A stretch of 8,597 nt of DNA from Austwickia sp040006675 (GTDB lineage Bacteria > Actinomycetota > Actinomycetes > Actinomycetales > Dermatophilaceae), in contig JBDTWM010000116.1 in assembly GCA_040006675.1 (NCBI GenBank), positions 1-8,597 on the forward strand, in the 5' to 3' direction. This document shows, piece after piece, positions 1-4,763 of this stretch. A program made the translations under genes and the position numbers. The notes under the pieces were generated by a model. The model had not been told where the DNA came from. It worked only from the letters and a program-made list of their open reading frames with translations, and made no database searches. Each line of letters starts with the position of its first letter. Position 1 is the stretch's first letter.

Positions 1-519
1 CATGGTGATCGCCGTGCGCCGGAAGTCCTGTCCTGCGGCGTGCGCCGAGTGGTCGAAGTAGCCGGCGTGGTCGATCGGTTCCGGCGGTTGGCCGGGTAGC
101 CAGCCGGGCTTGAACAGGAAGAACTCGATCTCGGGGTGCGTATAGAAGCTGAACCCCATGTCCGCGGCCTTGGCGAGGGCCCGGCGCAGCACGTGGCGCG
201 GGTCCGCCGCGGAGGACGACCCGTCCGGAAGCAGGACGTCGCAGAACATGCGGGCGGTACCGGGCGGGCTGTCGCGCCACGGCAGGATCTGGAACGTGCT
301 CGGATCGGGCCGCACCAGCATGTCCGACTCCGTGACCCGGGCGAACCCCTGGACGGCGCTGCCGTCGAAGCCCAAGCCCTCCTCGAACGCCCCCTCCAGC
401 TCCGCCGGGGCCACGGCCACCGATTTCAGCGTGCCGAGGACATCGGTGAACCACAGTCGAACGAAGCGAATGTCGCGCTCTTCGAGGGTTCGCAGCACAA
501 ACTCCTCTTGACGATCCAT
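1..519 (-). CDS. glnA2: Glutamine synthetase, GlnA2 type (partial, N-terminal 173 residues)
   Basis: Partial gene, cut by the left window edge; 173 residues are visible of a family usually about 445-450 long. The protein begins MDRQEEFVLRTLEERDIRF, very close to actinobacterial GlnA2. Visible are the beta-grasp N-terminal domain, the GFDGS signature (residues 50-54), the conserved WFTDVLG segment (23-29), and the start of the catalytic domain with PEIEFFLF (129-136), whose two Glu are metal ligands in this family. Glutamine synthetases ligate ammonia to glutamate using ATP. Some actinobacterial GlnA2 enzymes instead glutamylate polyamines (established for Streptomyces), so the true substrate cannot be fixed from this fragment. 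The start at 519 is supported by an AGGA Shine-Dalgarno 7 nt upstream and by family alignment. The gene is divergent from the SRPBCC gene at 727. The GFDGSAVQG sequence differs slightly from the GFDGSSIEG form I recall for mycobacteria. Confidence 0.93.
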   Translation of the reverse strand, partial: MDRQEEFVLRTLEERDIRFVRLWFTDVLGTLKSVAVAPAELEGAFEEGLGFDGSAVQGFARVTESDMLVRPDPSTFQILPWRDSPPGTARMFCDVLLPDGSSSAADPRHVLRRALAKAADMGFSFYTHPEIEFFLFKPGWLPGQPPEPIDHAGYFDHSAHAAGQDFRRTAITM

Positions 520-566
520 ACGGCGATCCTGCCCTATCCCGCAACCCGACCGCGGCACGCGCCTCA

Positions 567-590
567 CCGTGACCCGCGACACGGTCACGG
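567..590. promoter_or_regulatory. 24-bp inverted repeat, putative operator upstream of glnA2
   Basis: Perfect 8-bp arms, CCGTGACC and GGTCACGG, separated by 8 nt. The repeat starts 48 nt upstream of the glnA2 start codon and sits inside the divergent intergenic region, so it is more likely a protein-binding site than a terminator. Which regulator binds is unknown. The GTCAC arm resembles one half of the GTnAC box recognised by actinobacterial GlnR, but the spacing to the next GAAAC is off by one. Confidence 0.45.
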
Positions 591-620
591 GTCGGGAAAC
601 GGGCCCTGCGCGTTGTGAAA

Positions 621-638
621 CATCACGAAAACGTGATG
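621..638. promoter_or_regulatory. 18-bp inverted repeat, putative operator
   Basis: Perfect 7-bp arms CATCACG and CGTGATG around AAAA. It lies between the divergent glnA2 and SRPBCC genes and has no following T-run, so an operator reads better than a terminator. A possible -10-like TATTCG at 654-659 would place this dyad over the -35 region of a promoter firing toward the SRPBCC gene. That promoter assignment is weak. Confidence 0.45.
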
Positions 639-703
639 AGCTGAGGACACCGGTATTCGCGCTGCATCCTCGGGCTGCACCACCGACGGCGGCGCGTCAT
701 CGA

Positions 704-715
704 AGGTCATGACCT
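704..715. promoter_or_regulatory. 12-bp perfect palindrome next to the SRPBCC ribosome binding site
   Basis: AGGTCATGACCT is perfectly self-complementary and abuts the GAGGAG Shine-Dalgarno (716-721) of the gene at 727. The GGTCA half-site also appears in the dyad at 567-590, so the two could be read by the same regulator. A 12-bp palindrome can occur by chance, hence the modest confidence. Confidence 0.3.
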
Positions 716-726
716 GAGGAGCCACA

Positions 727-1137
727 ATGACCAACACAGAGGCGGACGCGACTCCGACCGACACCATGCCCCAGGACACCATCGAGGTGGTCCAGCACGT
801 CCCCCGCCCCCTCGGGGAGGTCTGGGCCCGGCTCACGCAGCGCGAGGGCATCGAGGCGTTCCTGGGTGACGGAGCCATGCTCGGCACCAAGGGGGATCCA
901 TGGCGCGCTGTCGACGGGACGTACGGGGTGCTTCGTAGCTACCATCCCGAGCAGCAGATCCGCGTGTCCTGGCACGCCGGCGCCGACGCCGTCAACACGC
1001 TGGTCGACCTGCAGATGCGACCCGAGGGCGAGGGGACGCTCCTCACGCTGCGCCACCAGCACCTGACCGACGACCTCGACCGCGCGGCGCTGACCGTGCG
1101 CTGGGACGGCGCCCTGCGTCGGCTCACCGAGGCCTGA
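727..1137 (+). CDS. SRPBCC / AHSA1-like helix-grip protein
   Basis: A 136-residue protein of the START-like (SRPBCC) superfamily, a helix-grip fold with a hydrophobic cavity found in polyketide cyclases, AHSA1 domains and many small ligand-binding proteins. The layout fits: a strand and helix IEVVQHVPRPLGEVWARLTQ (19-38), a central sheet with GTYGVLRSYHPEQQIRVSW (64-82), the strand GEGTLLTLRHQHL (101-113), and a C-terminal helix with RWDGALRRL (125-133). The acidic first 18 residues lie before the domain. Cytoplasmic; no signal peptide or membrane segment. The ATG is set by an excellent GAGGAG ribosome binding site 5 nt upstream. It is transcribed alone: divergent from glnA2 and closed by the hairpin at 1174-1217. 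Ligand and biological role are unknown. Confidence 0.85.
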   Translation: MTNTEADATPTDTMPQDTIEVVQHVPRPLGEVWARLTQREGIEAFLGDGAMLGTKGDPWRAVDGTYGVLRSYHPEQQIRVSWHAGADAVNTLVDLQMRPEGEGTLLTLRHQHLTDDLDRAALTVRWDGALRRLTEA

Positions 1138-1173
1138 TTCGGCGACATCGCTGACGGTCGAGTCCGCCGACCA

Positions 1174-1217
1174 CACGGCGAAGGCGCCTCCGGCCGTTCC
1201 GGGGCTCCTTCGCCGTG
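1174..1217. terminator. Bidirectional hairpin terminator between convergent genes
   Basis: The arms CACGGCGAAGG (1174-1184) and CCTTCGCCGTG (1207-1217) pair perfectly. Pairing continues inward through GCC/GGC-type bases to CCGG/CCGG, giving a stem of about 20 bp with two or so mismatches and a loop of about 5 nt. It sits between the convergent stops at 1137 and 1263. There is no clear U-tract, as is common for high-GC actinobacterial terminators. Confidence 0.8.
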
Positions 1218-1262
1218 CCAGCCAGTGCCGCGTCAGGGAGAGCCGCAGCGACGAGTCGAGGG

Positions 1263-1451
1263 TCAGGGTCTCTTCTCGTCGCCCTTCCAGCGGCGGTCCT
1301 CCTCGTCCCAGGCCTCCGTGCGCTTGCGCGCCGTCTCCAGGGCCTGCTGTGCCTCCTCGCGGGTGTCGTACGGGCCGAGCAGGTTCTCCTTGCGCGAGGT
1401 CGCGTCGCTTTCCTCGACCTCGCCGGTCTCGACGTTGAACCAGTGCTTCAT
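1263..1451 (-). CDS. Small conserved map-adjacent protein (SPOR-like label; not an aminopeptidase)
   Basis: A 62-residue acidic, soluble protein starting MKHWFNVETGEVEESD and ending with a charged segment DEEDRRWKGDEKRP. The central part LLGPYDTREEAQQALETARKRTEAWDEED (24-52) is the diagnostic core of a small actinobacterial family that databases often call 'SPOR domain-containing' or, wrongly, 'methionine aminopeptidase' because it sits beside map. The GPY-x-T-x-EEA pattern does recall the half-repeat of SPOR domains, which bind denuded peptidoglycan glycans, but there is no signal peptide or membrane anchor, so a cell-wall role is doubtful. The start is fixed by a strong AAGGAGG 6 nt upstream. 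It is divergent from map across 74 nt and shares no operon with it. Function unknown. Confidence 0.85.
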   Translation of the reverse strand: MKHWFNVETGEVEESDATSRKENLLGPYDTREEAQQALETARKRTEAWDEEDRRWKGDEKRP

Positions 1452-1513
1452 CAGCCGCCTCCTTCGTGCCGCGATGTGCTGACGCGGGGTACGTGTGCGG
1501 GCTACCGCTGTGA

Positions 1514-1519
1514 CACCAT
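1514..1519 (+). promoter_or_regulatory. Possible weak -10 for leaderless map transcript
   Basis: CACCAT ends exactly 6 nt before the map ATG, the same geometry as the clear TANNNT elements before ppgK, guaB1 and the gene at 6996. The first base is wrong for the consensus, and no -35 is visible. It is supported mainly by the absence of a Shine-Dalgarno and by the shared spacing. Confidence 0.3.
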
Positions 1520-1525
1520 CGCGGC

Positions 1526-2398
1526 ATGTTGTTTCGCACCCGCGCCGCCGCATCGGTGAAACCCGGCCTGATCGGCCCTCCGCTGCCGGTGCCCGCAGGC
1601 ATTGCCCGTCCACCTTACGTCGGCAAGGCCGCCCCGGAGCCGTACACCGGCAGCGAGGTGAAGGACCACGAGACCATCGAGCGGATGCGACGCGCGGGCA
1701 AGCTGGCCGCGCAGGCCTTGGAGGCGGGCGGCGCGGCCGTTGCACCCGGAGTCACCACTCAGGAGCTCGATCGAGTGGTCCACGAGTTCCTGTGCGACCA
1801 CGGCGCCTACCCCAGCCCGCTCAGCTACCGGGGGTTCCCCAAGTCGCTGTGCACGAGCGTGAACGAGGTCATCTGCCACGGCATCCCCGACGACCGCCAG
1901 CTGGTCGAGGGCGACATCGTCAACCTCGACGTGACGTGCTATCTGGACGGAGTGCACGGCGACACCAACGCGACGTTCGCGGTCGGCGAGATCGACGAGG
2001 AGTCGGCCCAGCTGATCGAGGTGACGGCCGAGTGCCTGCGTCGCGGGATCAAGGCCGTGCGGCCAGGCAGGCCCATCAACGTGATCGGCCGCGTGATCGA
2101 GAGCTACGCGCGCCGGTTCGGCTACGGGGTGGTGCGGGACTACACCGGTCACGGCATCGGCACGGCGTTCCACTCCGGATTGATCGTCCCGCACTACGAT
2201 GCGGCACCGGACTACAGCGACCTCATGCTGCCGGGGATGACGTTCACGATCGAGCCGATGATCAACCTGGGCACTGCCGACTGGAACGTCTGGGACGACC
2301 AGTGGACCGTGGTCACGAAGGATCTGCGCCGCTCCGCCCAGTTCGAACACACGCTTCTCGTCACCGAGACGGGCGCAGACGTACTCACTTCACCCTGA
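1526..2398 (+). CDS. map: Methionine aminopeptidase, type I (MetAP1c-like)
   Basis: Removes the initiator methionine from nascent proteins with a small second residue; cytoplasmic and ribosome-associated. The 290 residues hold the pita-bread fold with all five metal ligands: D135 (NLDV), D146 (HGDTNATF), H209 (GHGIG), E243 (TIEPM) and E274 (FEHTLLVTETG). H118 (EVICHGIP) and H216 (AFHSG) match the substrate-side histidines of E. coli MetAP (H79, H178). Before the catalytic domain lies an extension of about 40 residues with proline-rich GPPLPVPAGIARPPYVGK, matching the PxxP-bearing extension of mycobacterial MetAP1c, which is thought to aid ribosome docking. The ATG at 1526 keeps this whole extension. 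There is no Shine-Dalgarno, so the mRNA may be leaderless. ppgK follows after 19 nt. Confidence 0.97.
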   Translation: MLFRTRAAASVKPGLIGPPLPVPAGIARPPYVGKAAPEPYTGSEVKDHETIERMRRAGKLAAQALEAGGAAVAPGVTTQELDRVVHEFLCDHGAYPSPLSYRGFPKSLCTSVNEVICHGIPDDRQLVEGDIVNLDVTCYLDGVHGDTNATFAVGEIDEESAQLIEVTAECLRRGIKAVRPGRPINVIGRVIESYARRFGYGVVRDYTGHGIGTAFHSGLIVPHYDAAPDYSDLMLPGMTFTIEPMINLGTADWNVWDDQWTVVTKDLRRSAQFEHTLLVTETGADVLTSP

Positions 2399-2405
2399 GC
2401 GCCGC

Positions 2406-2411
2406 TAAGGT
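2406..2411 (+). promoter_or_regulatory. -10 element of a leaderless ppgK promoter
   Basis: TAAGGT matches the TANNNT -10 consensus and is followed by exactly 6 nt and then the ATG, placing the transcription start on or next to the start codon. No Shine-Dalgarno is present. It lies within the 19-nt map-ppgK gap, so ppgK can probably be transcribed independently of map. No -35 consensus is visible. Confidence 0.7.
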
Positions 2412-2417
2412 CACCCC

Positions 2418-3173
2418 ATGACACGCACCTTCCCCCTGGGAATCGACATCGGCGGTAGCGGCGTGAAGGGGGCTCCGGTCGACCTGGACGCCGGCGATTG
2501 GGCCCAGGAGCGGCTGCGGATCGACACGCCCCGACCGGCCACGCCGGAGGCTGTCTTCGACGTGGTCGAGGAGATCGTCGGCAACTACGCGCACATGATC
2601 GGCGACACGGCGCTCGGGGTCACGGTGCCTGCCGTGGTCCGCCGCGGGGTCGTCGAGTCGGCCGCGAACATCGATCCCTCCTGGATCGGCGTCGCGGCGG
2701 AGGCGGAGCTGACCCGCCGCCTGGGGCGCCCCGTGCGGGTGATCAACGACGCGGACGCGGCCGGCGTCGCGGAGCTGCGCTACGGGGCCGCGCAGGGGAT
2801 CTCGGGAACGGTGCTCGTGGCCACGCTCGGGACCGGCATCGGCTCGGCCCTGTTCGTGGACGGCGTCCTTCTGCCCAACACAGAGCTCGGCCATCTGGAG
2901 ATCGATGGGTACGACGCGGAGAAGCGTGCGTCGGCGGCGATCCGCAAAACGGAGGACTTGAACTGGGCGCAGTGGGCGGCGCGCCTGCAGCGCTACTTCA
3001 GCCACGTCGAGATGCTGTTCTCCCCTGACCTGATCGTGATCGGTGGCGGTGTCTCGCGGAAGTCTGCGATGTTCGTGCCCCTGCTTGACCTCAAGGCCCC
3101 CATCGTCCCGGCCCAGCTTCGAAACCGGGCGGGCATCATCGGTGCCGCCTTGCACGCTACGCAGCGCGCGTAG
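2418..3173 (+). CDS. ppgK: Polyphosphate glucokinase (ROK family)
   Basis: Phosphorylates glucose to glucose-6-phosphate using inorganic polyphosphate (and usually ATP), feeding glycolysis; cytoplasmic. The 251 residues show the phosphate-binding loop GIDIGGSGVKGAPVDL (8-23), the PpgK-typical AANIDPSWIG (82-91), the catalytic base in IND (D111), the second phosphate loop LGTGIGSAL (137-145), NTELGHLEI (154-162), and the C-terminal PDLIVIGGGVSRK (203-215). The Cys zinc cluster of ordinary ROK kinases is replaced by GYDAEKRAS, which is normal for PpgK. Length is near that of the M. tuberculosis enzyme (about 265). The start is set by the domain beginning within seven residues and by the leaderless promoter. 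It sits between map and guaB1, all on the plus strand. Confidence 0.95.
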   Translation: MTRTFPLGIDIGGSGVKGAPVDLDAGDWAQERLRIDTPRPATPEAVFDVVEEIVGNYAHMIGDTALGVTVPAVVRRGVVESAANIDPSWIGVAAEAELTRRLGRPVRVINDADAAGVAELRYGAAQGISGTVLVATLGTGIGSALFVDGVLLPNTELGHLEIDGYDAEKRASAAIRKTEDLNWAQWAARLQRYFSHVEMLFSPDLIVIGGGVSRKSAMFVPLLDLKAPIVPAQLRNRAGIIGAALHATQRA

Positions 3174-3182
3174 TTCGCGGAA

Positions 3183-3209
3183 CCGGCGCTGGCAAGCGCG
3201 CCGCGCCGG
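3183..3209. terminator. Possible hairpin downstream of ppgK
   Basis: The arms CCGGCGC and GCGCCGG are perfect complements with a 13-nt loop, 9 nt after the ppgK stop. There is no T-run. It may end or attenuate transcription before the separate guaB1 promoter, but a GC-rich sequence makes such repeats common by chance. Confidence 0.35.
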
Positions 3210-3290
3210 CCTCCAGGCCCTCGGGTGCCTCATGAACATCGGCACGGATCGGACCAGATCGCCCTCGGATGCTCTCCGCGGGAGTGCCCC

Positions 3291-3296
3291 TACGAT
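3291..3296 (+). promoter_or_regulatory. -10 element of a leaderless guaB1 promoter
   Basis: TACGAT fits TANNNT and is followed by 6 nt and then the GTG start at 3303, the same geometry as upstream of ppgK. No Shine-Dalgarno is present, and no -35 consensus is evident. Confidence 0.7.
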
Positions 3297-3302
3297 GGGC
3301 CG

Positions 3303-4760
3303 GTGGAGTTCCTCAACGGGCAGCGACCGACGCACGACCTCACGTACAACGACGTGTTCATGGTCCCGTCGCGCAGCGCCGTCGGCTCCCGCTTCGACGT
3401 GGACCTGACCACACCCGACAAGGTGGGCACCGCGCTGCCGCTCGTGGTGGCGAATATGACCGCCGTCGCGGGGCGGCGCATGGCCGAGACGGTCGCCCGC
3501 CGCGGAGCCATCGCGATCGTCCCGCAGGACATCCCGGCCGCAACCGTCGAGGAGACGGTCGCGAGGGTCAAGAGCGCTCACACCGTGTTCGAGACGCCCA
3601 TCACGATCTCTCCCCAGACGCCCGTGGCCTCGCTGCTCGCGCTTATCGGCAAACGCGCGCACCGGGCCGCGGTCGCGGTCGACGGCCACCGTCCCGTGGG
3701 GATCGTCACCGAGAGCGACTGCCTCGATGTGGACCGCTTCGCGACGGTCAGCGAGGTGATGAGCACCGAGATGGTCACCCTTTCCCCCGGCGACGACCTC
3801 GACGAGGCATTCGAGGTGCTGACAAAGCACCACCTGGACCTGGCGCCCGTCGTCGACGGCGACCGCCTCCTCGGCGTCCTCACCCGCAAGGGCATCCTGC
3901 GATCGGCGATCTACTCCCCGGCCCTCGACCCACAGGGTCGTCTCATGATCGGCGCCGCGGTCGGGATCAACGGCGACGTGCGCGGCAAGGCCGCCCAGCT
4001 GCTGGAGCAGGGCGTGGACCTGCTCGTCGTGGATACGGCGCACGGCCATCAGGAGCGGATGCTGGAGGCGCTCACGGCAGTCGTCTACGCCCGCGACGAG
4101 GTCGCCGCCGCGACCGGACGGCGGGTGCCGATCGCGGCCGGCAACGTCGTCTCGGCCGAGGGGACGCGAGACCTCGTCGTCTCGGGCGCGGACATCGTCA
4201 AGGTCGGCGTCGGCCCGGGGGCCATGTGTACGACCCGCATGATGACCGGGGTGGGGCGCCCACAGTTCTCCGCGGTACTCGAGTGCTCCGCCGCCGCCAA
4301 GGAGTACGGGGCGCACGTGTGGGCGGACGGCGGCGTGAAGTACCCGCGGGACGTGGCACTCGGCCTGGCCGCCGGGGCGTCGAGCGTGATGATCGGCAGC
4401 TGGTTCGCCGGCACCTACGAGTCGCCGGGCGACCTCCTGCGCGACGCCGACGGGCGGCTCTACAAGGAGAGCTTCGGGATGGCGTCGGCGCGGGCCGTCC
4501 GCAACCGCACCAAGGAGCACAGCAACTTCGCGCGGGCCCGATCGGCCTTGTTCGAGGAGGGTATCTCCAGCTCGCGGATGTACCTGGACCCGCAGCGCTC
4601 CGGCGTGGAGGACCTCATCGACCAGATCATCTCGGGGGTGCGCAGCGCGCTCACGTACGCCGGGGCCGCCACGATCGGCGCGTTTCATGCCCGCGTCGTG
4701 GTGGGCCTGCAGGGAGCGGCGGGCTACGACGAGGGCCGCCCCCGCCATACCTCGTGGTAA
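3303..4760 (+). CDS. guaB1: GuaB1-family IMPDH/GMP reductase, probably GMP reductase
   Basis: A 485-residue TIM-barrel purine nucleotide oxidoreductase with an inserted Bateman module: two CBS domains at about 95-145 (VGIVTESDC) and 150-203 (APVVDGDRLLGVLTRKGI). The catalytic loop GVGPGAMCTTRMMTGVG (302-318) carries the nucleophile C309. Other family marks are NDVFMVPSRS (16-25), DTAHGH (244-249), AAGNVVSAEGT (278-288) and ADGGVKYPRD (341-350). GuaB1 is distinct from the essential IMP dehydrogenase GuaB2. The mycobacterial homologue is reported to be a GMP reductase (GMP + NADPH to IMP + NH3), regulated through its CBS domains by purine nucleotides. I see no Arg-Tyr flap dyad of true IMPDHs, which supports this. 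The GTG start gives MEFLNGQRPTHDLTYND, the expected family N-terminus, and fits the leaderless promoter. An upstream ATG (3225) would add residues unlike the family. Confidence 0.93.
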   Translation: MEFLNGQRPTHDLTYNDVFMVPSRSAVGSRFDVDLTTPDKVGTALPLVVANMTAVAGRRMAETVARRGAIAIVPQDIPAATVEETVARVKSAHTVFETPITISPQTPVASLLALIGKRAHRAAVAVDGHRPVGIVTESDCLDVDRFATVSEVMSTEMVTLSPGDDLDEAFEVLTKHHLDLAPVVDGDRLLGVLTRKGILRSAIYSPALDPQGRLMIGAAVGINGDVRGKAAQLLEQGVDLLVVDTAHGHQERMLEALTAVVYARDEVAAATGRRVPIAAGNVVSAEGTRDLVVSGADIVKVGVGPGAMCTTRMMTGVGRPQFSAVLECSAAAKEYGAHVWADGGVKYPRDVALGLAAGASSVMIGSWFAGTYESPGDLLRDADGRLYKESFGMASARAVRNRTKEHSNFARARSALFEEGISSSRMYLDPQRSGVEDLIDQIISGVRSALTYAGAATIGAFHARVVVGLQGAAGYDEGRPRHTSW

Positions 4761-4763
4761 TCC

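Noticed and set aside
136..618. Plus-strand open frames over the left edge (136-618, 158-511)
   Set aside because: Antisense to the glnA2 N-terminal coding region, which matches its family throughout.
621..638. Dyad considered as a rho-independent terminator
   Set aside because: It lies between divergent genes with no upstream transcript to end and no T-run on either side.
1495..2421. A 308-codon plus-strand frame overlapping map
   Set aside because: Arg/Pro-rich out-of-frame shadow of map, which carries all catalytic residues in its own frame.
3225..3302. Upstream ATG (3225) as the guaB1 start
   Set aside because: The extra 26 residues do not resemble GuaB1 N-termini. The GTG at 3303 gives MEFLNGQRPTHDLTYND and has a leaderless -10 at the right distance.
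2385..4748. A 787-codon open frame on the minus strand opposite map, ppgK and guaB1
   Set aside because: It is antisense to two unmistakable enzymes; its translation is rich in Arg, His, Asp and Gly with no domain. It is a high-GC shadow.
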